Of a stretch of 64,000 nt of DNA, positions 9,338-18,819 are shown in pieces. The DNA lies in the NCBI RefSeq assembly GCF_001927245.1, contig NZ_MJUX01000007.1:186001-250000 (forward strand), given 5' to 3'. The position numbers were made by a program, and so were the translations under genes. The notes beneath the pieces were generated by a model. The model was not told where the DNA came from. It saw only the letters and a list, made by a program, of their open reading frames with translations, and did no database searches. The DNA is from Acuticoccus yangtzensis (GTDB lineage: Bacteria; Pseudomonadota; Alphaproteobacteria; Rhizobiales; Amorphaceae). The number at the start of each line of letters is the position of its first letter. The first letter of the stretch is position 1.

Positions 9338-12300
9338 CTGAACTCTCCGGTTGGTTGCTGGCGGCGAGGGCGGGCATGTCGGCCCAGGCTGTGACGCCGC
9401 GCTCGTCGGCGAGAACGTCGAGCACCCCGTTGAGGGGAATGCGCACCCAGGCCGGTCGGTTCGCCAGTTCATAGCCGACCTCGTAAATCGCCTTCTGCAA
9501 GGTGAAGAGGTCGAGGAGGGCCGCGGTCAGCGGCGCATCCGGGGCCTTGTCGCCGAGCGTCTCCAGATAGGCGGCGATGAAGTCGCGCCGCGTGGTGTCG
9601 CGCCAGGACTGCGCCTTCACCTGCGCCTCGGCGGCGTTCACCTCGTGGGTGTCGCGCCAGCGTTGCAGCGCCATCGCCGCGGCATAGTCGAATGAGCGCA
9701 GCATCCCGGCCGCATCGCGCAGCGGCGAGGACTTGGCGCGCCGCTCAGACAACGGCCGCGTCGGCTCGCCCTCGAAGTCGATGATGGTGAGGTCGCCCTG
9801 GCTGACCAGCACTTGGCCGAGGTGATAGTCGCCGTGGATCCGCGTCTTGACGCCGGACGGCGCCGCATCGCGCACGGCGGCGAAGCGGGCGGCCACCGCG
9901 TCGCGCTTGGCCAGCAGCGCGTCGGCATCGGCGGCGACGTCCTCCGGCAGGCTCGCGCGTTGGGAGGCGAGGCGCGTGAACAGCGCATCGGCCTCCGCCG
10001 TCGCAGCGTCCGCCCAGGCAGAGAGGTCGTCGGCGGTGATCGGCTCCGGCCTGAAGGCGGGGCTTTCGGTATCGGCCATCAAGGCGAGGTGAAGCTCGGC
10101 CGTGCGCAGGCCCGCAAGATGGCCGATATTGAGCGGGAAGGTGAGGACCGGCTCCTGGTCCTCGCTCGCCGTCTCGGCCTCCAGAAGATCGGCCCGCTCG
10201 AGATAACGCTCCAGCGCGTCCAGCACCGAGCCCCACGCATCGCCCTGGTTGGGGACGAAGTCGAAGGCGGCGGCGAGAATGGCCGGCTCCCCTTGCCCGC
10301 CGTCGAGGCGGATGGTGCCGACGAGCGCCGGGGTGTTGGGGAAGCGCGCCACGTCCGTCAGATGGCGCGCGATCTCCACGTCCGGCTGCTCGCCCTCGCG
10401 CAGGCGGCGGTAGATCTTGAGGATGATCTGATCGCCGAAGACGATGGACACGTTCGACTGCTCGACTCCGAGCGGACGCGGCGTGTCGAGCTCCTCCAGC
10501 GCCGAAAGGGTCTCGGACCCCGCGAAAGTGACGGTGCGTGCGCCATGGCTGATGCTGGCGCCGGACTTCATCAGCCCCACCAGCTCGGCCGCCAGACGCT
10601 CGTCGAATGTGCCGTCGATGAGGGCGCCGAGCTTGGGCCCGGAGCGCACCTTGGCGAGCGTATAGGACAGTTTCGGCGCGCCGGTCCTGAGGTTGTCCTC
10701 GCCCCAGCGGATCGACAGCGGCACGAAATAGGCCTGCTCGCCCGACGCCACGTCTACGTTGAAGGCGGCGAGCGCGAACTCGTCGTTCAACATGGCGAGC
10801 GGCTGAAGGCTCACGCGGCGCACCCTCTCGTCCTTGGCGGCGAACCAGCGCTGCAGCGGCAGGAAGGCCGGCAGCGACTGGCTTTCGAGCTGGCTGCGCT
10901 CGCGCCCTTCGATGGCGTCGCCGATCCGGCCCGAGCGGGTCGTCAGCGTGATGAAGTCCGGCAGCGGCTCGGGCAGCGGATCGTGCCAGGTGGGCGCCTC
11001 CTCCGCACCGGCGAGCGCGAACCAGAAGAAACCGTAGGCCGGCAGGGTCAGCATGTAGGGAAGGTCGCCGATCGGCGGGAAGGGCGTGCGGCCGGTCAGC
11101 TCGATCGGCACGCGCCCGCGCAGCGACGACAGGTCGAGCTCCACCGCCTGCGCCGTGCGCGCCAGGTTGGCGACGACGAGGATCACCTCCCCTTCATGCT
11201 CGCGCAGATAGGCGATGACCTTGCGGTTGCGCGGGTAGATGAATTGGATCGTACCGCGCCCGAAGGCCGGGTGCTGCTTCCTGACGAGGATGATGCGGCG
11301 CATCCAGTTGAGCAGCGACGAGGGGTCGTGCTCCTGCGCCTCGACGTTGATCGCCTGGTAGCCGTAGACCGGATCCATGATCGGCGGCAGGTAGAGCTGC
11401 TGCGGATTGGCGCGGGAGAAGCCGCCGTTGCGGTCGGCCGACCACTGCATCGGCGTCCTCACGCCGTCCCGGTCGCCGAGATAGTAGTTGTCGCCCATGC
11501 CGATCTCGTCGCCATAATAGAGGACGGGCGTCCCCGGCATGGAGAGCAGGAAGGCGTTCATCAGCTCGATCTTGCGGCGGTCGTTCTGCAGCAGCGGCGC
11601 CAGGCGGCGGCGGATGCCCAGATTGATGCGCGCCCGCTGATCGGCCGCGTAGAAGCGCCACATGTAGTCGCGCTCCTCGGCGGTGACCATTTCGAGGGTC
11701 AGCTCGTCGTGGTTGCGCAGGAAGATCGCCCATTGGCAGGACTCCGGGATCTCCGGCGTCTGGCGGATGATGTCGGTGATCGGGTGCCGGTCTTCCTGCG
11801 CCAGCGCCATGTACATGCGCGGCATCAGCGGGAAGTGGAAGCCCATGTGGCACTCGTCGCCCTCGCCGAAATAGGGCCGCGTGTCTTCCGGCCACTGGTT
11901 GGCTTCGGCGAGAAGCATGCGGTCCGTGTAGCGCGAATCGAGGGCGGCGCGGATTTCCTTCAGCTTGTCGTGCGTCTCGGGCAGGTTCTCGTTGTTGGTG
12001 CCCTCGCGCTCGACGAGGTAGGGGATCGCGTCGAGCCGCAGCCCGTCCACGCCCATATCGAGCCACTGGTTCATCACCTTCAGCACCTCGTCCATCACCT
12101 TCGGATTGTCGAAGTTGAGGTCGGGCTGGTGGCTGTAGAAGCGGTGCCAGAAGTACATCTCGGCTTCCGCATCCCAGGTCCAGTTGGACTTCTCGGTGTC
12201 CAGGAAGATGATGCGGGTGAGGTTGTACTTGTCGTCGTTGTCCGACCACACGTACATGTCCCGCTCTTCGGGCGTCGCGTCTTTCTTGCGCGCGGCCTGG

Positions 12301-12704
12301 AACCAGGGATGCTGATCGGACGTGTGGTTGATCACGAGCTCGGTGATGACCCGCAGACCGCGCGCGTGCGCCTCGGTCACGAACGCCTGGAAGGCGGCGA
12401 TGTCACCATATTGCGGGTTCACGTTCTCGTAGTCGGCGATGTCGTACCCGTCATCGCGCAGCGGCGAGGGGTAGAAGGGCAACAGCCAGATCGCCGTGAC
12501 GCCGAGCGCCTGAACATAGTCCAGCTTTTCCATCAGGCCGCGGAAGTCGCCGTAGCCGTTGTTGTCGGCGTCGTAGAACGCCTTGATGTGAAGCTGGTAG
12601 ATGATCGCGTCTTTGTACCAGTCGGTGACGGAGCGATCGATCAGGCCGTCTTTGGTCGTCTCTTCTGGCGCTTCCGTTTCTGTGACAGGTGCGACGGCGT
12701 CCAT
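9330..12704 (-). CDS. treS: Trehalose synthase fused to maltokinase
   Basis: Bifunctional protein of 1124 residues. Residues about 20-570 form a GH13_16 trehalose synthase that interconverts maltose and trehalose ([18 protein letters not shown] nucleophile, [11 protein letters not shown] acid/base, [12 protein letters not shown]). From about residue 610 on is a maltokinase (Mak/Pep2) with a kinase-like fold: the catalytic loop [12 protein letters not shown] and metal-binding [16 protein letters not shown] are clear. Together they turn trehalose into maltose and then maltose-1-phosphate using ATP, the donor for GlgE. Such fusions are common in proteobacteria. A GAGGAG lies about 11 bases before the ATG. 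It is separated from glgE by 172 bp and overlaps glgB. Confidence 0.95.
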   Translation of the reverse strand: MDAVAPVTETEAPEETTKDGLIDRSVTDWYKDAIIYQLHIKAFYDADNNGYGDFRGLMEKLDYVQALGVTAIWLLPFYPSPLRDDGYDIADYENVNPQYGDIAAFQAFVTEAHARGLRVITELVINHTSDQHPWFQAARKKDATPEERDMYVWSDNDDKYNLTRIIFLDTEKSNWTWDAEAEMYFWHRFYSHQPDLNFDNPKVMDEVLKVMNQWLDMGVDGLRLDAIPYLVEREGTNNENLPETHDKLKEIRAALDSRYTDRMLLAEANQWPEDTRPYFGEGDECHMGFHFPLMPRMYMALAQEDRHPITDIIRQTPEIPESCQWAIFLRNHDELTLEMVTAEERDYMWRFYAADQRARINLGIRRRLAPLLQNDRRKIELMNAFLLSMPGTPVLYYGDEIGMGDNYYLGDRDGVRTPMQWSADRNGGFSRANPQQLYLPPIMDPVYGYQAINVEAQEHDPSSLLNWMRRIILVRKQHPAFGRGTIQFIYPRNRKVIAYLREHEGEVILVVANLARTAQAVELDLSSLRGRVPIELTGRTPFPPIGDLPYMLTLPAYGFFWFALAGAEEAPTWHDPLPEPLPDFITLTTRSGRIGDAIEGRERSQLESQSLPAFLPLQRWFAAKDERVRRVSLQPLAMLNDEFALAAFNVDVASGEQAYFVPLSIRWGEDNLRTGAPKLSYTLAKVRSGPKLGALIDGTFDERLAAELVGLMKSGASISHGARTVTFAGSETLSALEELDTPRPLGVEQSNVSIVFGDQIILKIYRRLREGEQPDVEIARHLTDVARFPNTPALVGTIRLDGGQGEPAILAAAFDFVPNQGDAWGSVLDALERYLERADLLEAETASEDQEPVLTFPLNIGHLAGLRTAELHLALMADTESPAFRPEPITADDLSAWADAATAEADALFTRLASQRASLPEDVAADADALLAKRDAVAARFAAVRDAAPSGVKTRIHGDYHLGQVLVSQGDLTIIDFEGEPTRPLSERRAKSSPLRDAAGMLRSFDYAAAMALQRWRDTHEVNAAEAQVKAQSWRDTTRRDFIAAYLETLGDKAPDAPLTAALLDLFTLQKAIYEVGYELANRPAWVRIPLNGVLDVLADERGVTAWADMPALAASNQPESSDD

Positions 12705-12876
12705 AAAATGAAGTGCTCCTCGAGGGTCACAAGCGGTCCGGCAACTCGGCGGCGCGGGACCCGCATATCGTTCGGTCTCAGCCTAGCGCACTGGCGATCG
12801 GGTGCCAGTGGCAAGGCGGGGCGCCGCGCGGGTTATGCGCGGCCTCGGCGAGGCATGGGCGCCCGCCGCGCGTCGG

Positions 12877-14934
12877 TCAGGCCCTCGTCGGGTCGTGCAG
12901 ACGCCAGATGAAATAAGGCCGCTGATGCGGATCGATGTAGACGTGCTGGATCTTGCCGGTCCACGTGAAGTCGTACTCGGCGACGAGGTCCGTCACCTGG
13001 ATCGACGCATCGTCCGGCAGCCCGAACTCCCACAGCGGCACCTCGAAATGACCGCCCTGGCCATTGTGCGGGTCGAGGTTGATGGCAAAGAGCAGGAAGG
13101 ACGAGCGGTCCGCCGTGCGCTTACCATAGTAGAGGATGTTGTCGTTCCACATGGTGTAGAACGTCAAATTGGTGAACTCCTGCAGCGCGGGATGCGTCTT
13201 GCGCAGGTGATTCATCAGCCAGATGTCGTGCCGGATGTGGCCGGGACGGTCCCAATCCCAGGCCTTCAGCTCGTACTTCTCGGAGTTGAGGTATTCTTCC
13301 TTGCCGGGGACGGGTGTCCCTTCGCACAGCTCGAACCCGTTATAGACGCCGTAGACTCCCGCGAGCGTCGCCGCCAGCGCCAGACGCACCTGGAACCCAG
13401 GCCGGCCCGAGGTCTGCAGATAGACCGGGTTGATGTCCGGCGTGTTGACGAAGAAGTTCACACGCATCGTGTCCTTCTTCACCGTCGTCGTCAGCTCGGT
13501 CATGTACTCCTGCAACTCCGCCTTGGTGTTGCGCCAGGTGAAGTAGGAGTAGGACTGCGTGAAGCCGATCTTGGCGAGGCGGTGCATCACCTTCGGCCGC
13601 GTGAACGCTTCGGCCAGGAAGATGACGTCCGGGTGGTCCTTCTGCACCGCGGCGATCAGCCATTCCCAAAAGGTGAAGGCCTTGGTGTGCGGGTTGTCCA
13701 CCCGGAAGATCTTCACCCCGTGGCTGATCCAGAACAGGAAGATGTCCTTTTGGGCGTGCCACAGATCGGGGATGGGCTGGTCGCCGTCATAGAAGCGCAC
13801 GTTGACGATGTCTTCGTACTTCTTCGGCGGATTCTCGGCGAACTTGATGGAGCCGTCCGGCCGCCAATCGAACCAGTCCGCATGCTCCTGGATCCACGGG
13901 TGATCGGGCGAACACTGAACCGCATAGTCGAGCGCGATCTCGAGGCCCCGCTCGGCGGCGGCGTCCACCAGGCGCTTGAAGTCCGCGAAGGTGCCGAGCT
14001 CGGGGTGCAGCGCGTCGTGCCCCCCCTCCTCCGAGCCGATGGCATAGGGACTGCCGGGGTCGCCCGGTTCGGCCTTCAGCGCATTGTTGCGCCCCTTGCG
14101 ATTGGTTTTGCCGATCGGGTGAATGGGGGTGAAATAAAGGACGTCGAATCCCAGACCCTGCACATAAGGCAGGCGGTCGATCACGTCGTCGAAGGTGCCG
14201 TGGCGGGTGACGTCGCCCGACATGGAGCGCGGCATCACCTCGTACCAGGCGGCGAAGGCGGCGGCGCGGCGGTCCACCGTCAACGGCAGAACCTTGGAGA
14301 AGGAGAGGTTTGCACGGTGGCCGGCCCGCTGCATCAGCCCCGCGGTGTCGTCGGTCATCAACCGCGCGAACCGCTCCGCGTCCGACGCATCGCCCATCTC
14401 GTCCGCAAGCTCGGCGAGGGCGGCCTGGTCGGCCGCCGTACCGCGCCCGCATCCGACGGAGGCCGCCACGAGCTGCGCCCCCTCCTCAAGCTCCAGCGCG
14501 ATCGGAACGCCCGCGTTGTGCTTCTTCGCCGTGTCGGACCGCCAGGTCGCCCACTCGTCCCGCCAGGCAATGATGGTATATTCGTGAGGCGCGTTGTCGG
14601 TGGGCGTGAAATGGCCGCGCCACCGGTCGTTGACGAGATAGCGCAGCGGCTCCTCTTCCCAATTGTGGACGCCCTTGCGGCGCCACAGGATCGCACAGGC
14701 CACCTTGTCGTGCCCGTCGCCGAACACGTCCGCCTCCACCACGAAGGGCTGGCCCACCACGGTCTTGGCGGGGAAGCGGCCGCCGTCGATCTCCGGATCG
14801 ACCGCCTCGATCGCGACGCGGTTGACGGCGATCTCGGCGATGCCGTCATCGTCGGCCGGACCGACGGGGTCCGCGCCGGTCGCGAGTCTGGGTGCAGCCG
14901 AGGGTGCCTTGGTTGCAACGCTGGTGTCGGTCAT
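12877..14934 (-). CDS. glgE: Alpha-1,4-glucan:maltose-1-phosphate maltosyltransferase
   Basis: GH13_3 enzyme of about 685 residues that extends alpha-1,4-glucan by maltosyl units from maltose-1-phosphate, independently of GlgA/GlgC. Family features: N-terminal beta domains (about 30-200), the barrel segment LGFDVLYFTPIHPIG, the nucleophile in GVKIFRVDNPHTKAFTFW and the acid/base in VIFLAEAFTRPKVM. The ATG at 14934 (MTDTSVATKA) is preferred; the in-frame ATG at 14967 would add 11 residues. It is the first gene of the minus-strand cluster, so the promoter should lie within 14935-15129. The presence of glgE with treS-mak and glgB completes the GlgE glucan pathway. Confidence 0.95.
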   Translation of the reverse strand: MTDTSVATKAPSAAPRLATGADPVGPADDDGIAEIAVNRVAIEAVDPEIDGGRFPAKTVVGQPFVVEADVFGDGHDKVACAILWRRKGVHNWEEEPLRYLVNDRWRGHFTPTDNAPHEYTIIAWRDEWATWRSDTAKKHNAGVPIALELEEGAQLVAASVGCGRGTAADQAALAELADEMGDASDAERFARLMTDDTAGLMQRAGHRANLSFSKVLPLTVDRRAAAFAAWYEVMPRSMSGDVTRHGTFDDVIDRLPYVQGLGFDVLYFTPIHPIGKTNRKGRNNALKAEPGDPGSPYAIGSEEGGHDALHPELGTFADFKRLVDAAAERGLEIALDYAVQCSPDHPWIQEHADWFDWRPDGSIKFAENPPKKYEDIVNVRFYDGDQPIPDLWHAQKDIFLFWISHGVKIFRVDNPHTKAFTFWEWLIAAVQKDHPDVIFLAEAFTRPKVMHRLAKIGFTQSYSYFTWRNTKAELQEYMTELTTTVKKDTMRVNFFVNTPDINPVYLQTSGRPGFQVRLALAATLAGVYGVYNGFELCEGTPVPGKEEYLNSEKYELKAWDWDRPGHIRHDIWLMNHLRKTHPALQEFTNLTFYTMWNDNILYYGKRTADRSSFLLFAINLDPHNGQGGHFEVPLWEFGLPDDASIQVTDLVAEYDFTWTGKIQHVYIDPHQRPYFIWRLHDPTRA

Positions 14935-15129
14935 GTCGCTCTCGATCTGAAGCGGATCGCCCCGCACGGCCTGTGCGAGATGTGTGCCGCCTGGCTCATC
15001 GGATCGCGCGAATCGTCAACTTTTGCGGGCGCACCCCCGCCCCACCGGGGCTACGCTCCTTCCGCGCTCGTGCATAAGGATGGGCCATTGCGACGAAGGG
15101 GCAACCCTTCAGCGCCGTCTTTCGCGGCC

Positions 15130-15636
15130 TCAGCGGCGCGCCGTCTCCCAGATCGCCGCGAAGACCGCCGCCCACAGGACGTGACCGATCAGCGCCACCC
15201 ATGTGATGCCGGTGAAGGCCAGGAAGGCCGGATTGCCGTTGACGAGATGGGCCATCACGTAAAGCGCGAAGACCCAGAGCGCGACGCCGTACACCGCCGC
15301 GACAACCGGCCACGGCAGGAAAGGCGTCACCACCCTGGCCACCGGGCGGGCGATGAACACGTAACCCACCGGATAGGCGAGGATGCCCGTCAGCCAGTGG
15401 ACGACGGCCCCGCCGAGCGCGGCCCCCTCGAACGGGCCGAACACGGTCTGCAGCGTCTGCGCCGCAAGGGGCTCGGGGGCAAGGCGCGCGAAGCCGAGCG
15501 TCGGCGTGAGCCATTGGCCGAACAGGTCGAAGGCGGCGGTGGCCACCGCCCCGGCCACGAGGAGAATGAGCAGGTTGGCCGGCGCCAAGGGCCGGGCTCC
15601 GCCGCCGCCGGCCTTGGATTGTGTCGTGGAGATCAT
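15130..15636 (-). CDS. Small integral membrane protein of unknown function
   Basis: A 168-residue protein I cannot name. Four hydrophobic helices are visible: about residues 20-40 (NLLILLVAGAVATAAFDLF), 75-95 (GGAVVHWLTGILAYPVGYVF), 105-128 (PWPVVAAVYGVALWVFALYVM) and 140-160 (FTGITWVALIGHVLWAAVFA). The ATG at 15636 is favoured over the in-frame ATG at 15690 because AAGGAGG sits 8 bases upstream of it. It is expressed on the same strand as glgE but lies upstream of it, about 195 bp away, and may be a separate unit. A role in the glucan cluster is not supported by any motif. Confidence 0.75.
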   Translation of the reverse strand: MISTTQSKAGGGGARPLAPANLLILLVAGAVATAAFDLFGQWLTPTLGFARLAPEPLAAQTLQTVFGPFEGAALGGAVVHWLTGILAYPVGYVFIARPVARVVTPFLPWPVVAAVYGVALWVFALYVMAHLVNGNPAFLAFTGITWVALIGHVLWAAVFAAIWETARR

Positions 15637-15856
15637 CGGGTCGCCTCCTTGGCGCATCACCATCACGGGTCCGCACGGGCGCCATGGCACGGCCGCTGCA
15701 GACTGACCTCAGGTAGGAGAAACGTCAGGCGGCCATAATGAAAGCTACTTCACAGGGACACACGATTTCGTGCCCGCCCCCGTGCTGCCCCCGTGCCATC
15801 CGCCCGCCACGCCCCATCTTGGGAACCGGACGGAGCCATCAGCAAAGGATCGTGCC

Positions 15857-16666
15857 ATGAGCCAAGCCCCCGAACGCTTCCTTGCGGACCAGACCGCCAT
15901 CGTCACCGGCGCCAGCTCGGGGCTCGGCCAGGCCTGCGCCATCGCCCTCGCCGCCCGCGGCGCCGCGGTGGCCGTCAACTACCGCTCCGACGCGGACGGC
16001 GCGGCCGACACCATCCGCGAGATCGAAGCCGCGGGCGGCAAAGCCTTCCCCTTCAAGGCGGACATCTCGCAGGAAGAGGACATCAAGGCGCTGTTCGCGG
16101 CCACCGTGGAGACCTACGGCACGGTCGACATCCTCGTCGCCAATGCGGGGCTGCAGATGGACGGGGCCTTCACCGACCTCACAAAGAAGGACTGGGACAC
16201 GGTCATCGGCGTGAACCTGACCGGCGCCTTTTTGTGCATGCAGGAGGCGGTGCGCCAGTTCCGCAAGCAGGGGATGCGGTCGTCGCGCGCGCTCGGCAAG
16301 ATCATCGCCATGAGCAGCGTGCACGACGTCATCCCATGGGCGGGGCACGTCAACTATGCCGCCTCCAAAGGCGGCCTCTCGATGCTGATGAAGTCCGCCG
16401 CACAGGAACTCGCCGCCGAGAAGATCCGCGTCAACGCCATCGCGCCGGGCGCCATCGCCACCGCGATCAACAAATCGGTCTGGGGCGACGAGGAGAAGTA
16501 CAAGGAGCTTCTCAAGATCATGCCCTATGGCCGCATCGGCGAGACCCGCGACGTCGGCGAGGCGTGCGCCTGGATGGCGTCCGACTATGCCGACTACATG
16601 ACCGGCCACACCCTCGTCATCGACGGCGGGATGGAGCTCTACCCCGAGTTCATCGGCAACGGCTGA
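15857..16666 (+). CDS. SDR-family oxidoreductase, glucose 1-dehydrogenase-like
   Basis: Classical short-chain dehydrogenase of 269 residues. The Rossmann nucleotide motif TGASSGLGQA is near residue 18, NAG in VANAGLQ near 98, and the catalytic Ser and Tyr-x-x-x-Lys are in MSSVHDVIPWAGHVNYAASK. The overall sequence resembles glucose 1-dehydrogenases, which oxidise D-glucose to gluconolactone, and the next gene releases glucose, which would fit; substrate remains an inference. The ATG at 15857 (MSQAPERF) has AAAGGA 8 bases upstream and is preferred over an upstream in-frame ATG at 15770. A 9-bp inverted repeat lies between this gene and the GH15 gene. Confidence 0.9.
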   Translation: MSQAPERFLADQTAIVTGASSGLGQACAIALAARGAAVAVNYRSDADGAADTIREIEAAGGKAFPFKADISQEEDIKALFAATVETYGTVDILVANAGLQMDGAFTDLTKKDWDTVIGVNLTGAFLCMQEAVRQFRKQGMRSSRALGKIIAMSSVHDVIPWAGHVNYAASKGGLSMLMKSAAQELAAEKIRVNAIAPGAIATAINKSVWGDEEKYKELLKIMPYGRIGETRDVGEACAWMASDYADYMTGHTLVIDGGMELYPEFIGNG

Positions 16667-16714
16667 CCGTCCCGTTTCGCGACCAACGCCCCGCGGCCTG
16701 GCGCCTCGTCCCGG

Positions 16715-16742
16715 TCAAGGGGGACAACCCCACCCCCCTTGA
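16715..16742 (+). promoter_or_regulatory. 9-bp inverted repeat touching the GH15 ribosome-binding site
   Basis: TCAAGGGGG (16715-16723) and CCCCCTTGA (16734-16742) are perfect complements separated by 10 bases. The right arm ends inside TTGAGGATG, whose GAGG is the likely Shine-Dalgarno for the ATG at 16752, so a folded RNA would partly hide the ribosome-binding site. There is no T-tract, so it is not an obvious intrinsic terminator. It could set the SDR:GH15 translation ratio or bind a protein; function is inference. Confidence 0.5.
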
Positions 16743-16751
16743 GGATGTACC

Positions 16752-18578
16752 ATGGACGCACGCCCGGCCTCGCCGGAAACGGCCACCTTCCCCGCCATCT
16801 CCGACTATTCCGCCATCGGCAACCTCGAAACCGTGGCGATGATCGCCACCAACGGCGCGGTGGAACTCTTCTGCTACCCGCACTTCGACTCGCCGTCGAT
16901 CTTCGCCGCGGCGTTGGACCGCTGCGCCGGAAACTTCACGCTGCGTCCGGCCTGCGCGGCCGCCGGCGTGCAGAATTATGTCGAGGGCACCAACGTCCTC
17001 GTCACGCGATACGAGGGCGAGGGCGCGGTGGTCGAGGTGACCGACTTCATGCCCATCGGCACCTCTGACGACACGAACCAACTCGTCCGCATCGCCCGCG
17101 TGGTTGAAGGCGAGACCGAGATCCGTGCCGCCTGCCAACCCGCCTTCAACTATGGGCGCGGGCGCACCGCCGCGCGCGCGGTTGACGACCACATCGTCTT
17201 CGAGGACGGCGGCGTCACCCTGCCCATGCGGCTCGCCTCCACCCACCCGCTTCGGCTCGACGGCACCACCGCCAGCGTGTCGGCCCGCCTCGGCGCCGGT
17301 GAAGAGCTCGTCATGGTTCTGGTGATGGACGATGCCGAGCGCCACCTTCTGAAAGACGGCGACGTTCACGAGGCGCTCGCCCGCACCGTGGACTATTGGC
17401 GCAACTGGCTCGGCCAATGCACCTATGACGGGCCGTGGCGGGAGATGGTTTTGCGCTCGGCCCTGGCGCTGAAGCTGATGTTCTCCCACCGCCACGGCGC
17501 GATGGTCGCCGCCCCCACCTTCGGCCTCCCCGAGGCGATCGGCGGCGAGCGCAACTGGGACTATCGCTACTGCTGGGTGCGCGATTCGGCCTTCACCATC
17601 TACGCCATGCTGCGCCTCGGCTTCTACGACGAGGCGGACAAGTACCGCGCCTGGATCCGCGACCGCATAGAGGAGCGCGGCGAGGAGACGATCGGCCTGA
17701 TGTACCGGGTCGACGGCGGCATCGACCTCGAGGAGGAGGAGCTTCTTCACCTCAGCGGCTATCGCGGATCGCGGCCGGTCAGGATCGGCAACGCCGCCTT
17801 CCGCCAGACCCAGCTCGACATCTTCGGCGAGGTCGTCGACACGCTCTACATCGCCCAGAAGCACATCACGCCGATGGACGCGCGCACCTGGCGTGCCGTC
17901 AGCCGCCTCGTCGACGACGCGTGTGAAACCTGGTGCCACCCTGGGTCCGGCTTTTGGGAGATGCGCGGTGAGCCCACCCGCTTTCTCGACGCGCACCTCA
18001 TGTCCTGGGTGGCGATGGACCGGGCCGTTCGCCTCGCCGACCGGACCGGCCTGCCGCAAAATCCGGCATGGCGCGCAAATCGCGACCGCGTCGAAGAGAC
18101 CATCGAGCGCGACTTCTGGAACCCGTCGATCGGCGCCTATACGCAGACCGCGCACGGCAACAAGGTGGACGCCACCGCGCTCCTGATGCCGTTGATGAAA
18201 TACACCGACACCACCGCGCCGCGCTTCGCCTCCACCCTTTCCCGCATCGAGGACCGCCTCGTGAACGGCCCGCTGGTGCGCCGCTACGAGGATGTGGGCG
18301 AGGACCAGGAAGGCGTCGACGGCCCGCCGGAGGGCCACTTCGTCGCCTGCTCCTTCTGGTATATCGAGGTGCTGGCGCGCTCCGGCCGCGTCGCCGAGGC
18401 TCAGGACCTCTTCGCCCGCATCATGGCGATGGCCTCTCCCACCGGCCTCTTCGCCGAGGAGCTGGACCCCTCCGGCCGCCACCTCGGCAACACGCCGCAG
18501 GCCCTTTCGCACCTCGCCATGATCAGCACCGCCCTCGCCCTGAAGCGCGCGAGCGAGAATGGTGGTCAACCGTTCTGA
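16752..18578 (+). CDS. GH15 family glycosidase (trehalase or glucoamylase-like)
   Basis: A 608-residue protein of the bacterial GH15 family, with an N-terminal beta-sandwich (about 1-215, beginning ISDYSAIGNLETVAMIATNG) and an (alpha/alpha)6 barrel. The family segment GERNWDYRYCWVRDSAFT and the acidic IDLEEEELLHLSGYRGSRPV region containing the likely general acid are intact; HLGNTPQALSHLA near the C-terminus is the usual closing motif. Bacterial members hydrolyse either alpha-1,4-glucan ends or trehalose; sequence alone does not separate the two. Its place beside a GlgE/TreYZ cluster and an SDR of glucose dehydrogenase type suggests it releases glucose from trehalose or glucan. No signal peptide is seen, so it is probably cytoplasmic. 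Confidence 0.9.
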   Translation: MDARPASPETATFPAISDYSAIGNLETVAMIATNGAVELFCYPHFDSPSIFAAALDRCAGNFTLRPACAAAGVQNYVEGTNVLVTRYEGEGAVVEVTDFMPIGTSDDTNQLVRIARVVEGETEIRAACQPAFNYGRGRTAARAVDDHIVFEDGGVTLPMRLASTHPLRLDGTTASVSARLGAGEELVMVLVMDDAERHLLKDGDVHEALARTVDYWRNWLGQCTYDGPWREMVLRSALALKLMFSHRHGAMVAAPTFGLPEAIGGERNWDYRYCWVRDSAFTIYAMLRLGFYDEADKYRAWIRDRIEERGEETIGLMYRVDGGIDLEEEELLHLSGYRGSRPVRIGNAAFRQTQLDIFGEVVDTLYIAQKHITPMDARTWRAVSRLVDDACETWCHPGSGFWEMRGEPTRFLDAHLMSWVAMDRAVRLADRTGLPQNPAWRANRDRVEETIERDFWNPSIGAYTQTAHGNKVDATALLMPLMKYTDTTAPRFASTLSRIEDRLVNGPLVRRYEDVGEDQEGVDGPPEGHFVACSFWYIEVLARSGRVAEAQDLFARIMAMASPTGLFAEELDPSGRHLGNTPQALSHLAMISTALALKRASENGGQPF

Positions 18579-18612
18579 TGATCGCCGGCGGCGCGGCGAC
18601 GTGGTAGGGTGA

Positions 18613-18643
18613 GAATGCGGCACGGCTCTTGCCCGCCGCATTC
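18613..18643. repeat. 9-bp inverted repeat downstream of the GH15 gene
   Basis: GAATGCGGC (18613-18621) and GCCGCATTC (18635-18643) are perfect complements around a 13-base loop; a further GGTG/CACC pairing is possible outside with one bulged base. It begins 34 bp after the GH15 stop and lies 177 bp before the aminotransferase start. It has no T-tract. It may be a transcript-end stabiliser, a factor-assisted terminator or an operator. Confidence 0.45.
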
Positions 18644-18819
18644 CACCAGCGCCGGCCGCCCGCCCCCGCCCCGCCTGCCGACCTCCCCCGCCATTCGCGG
18701 TTCGGACGGCACAGGGTGCGATGGTTCAGGACGGCGGCGCACCCGCCCGCGTCGCGAACAGCTTGCGTCGCATCACATCGCGTCGCCATCCGCCCGCGTT
18801 GCCATCAGGGAGCCCCGCC

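Noticed and set aside
9813-12911. Plus-strand 1032-codon open frame opposite treS
   Set aside because: Antisense of the trehalose synthase-maltokinase gene; no domain likeness. Long antisense frames are expected at this GC content.
16650-18641. Minus-strand 663-codon open frame opposite the GH15 gene
   Set aside because: Same reason: low-complexity antisense of a gene with intact GH15 motifs.
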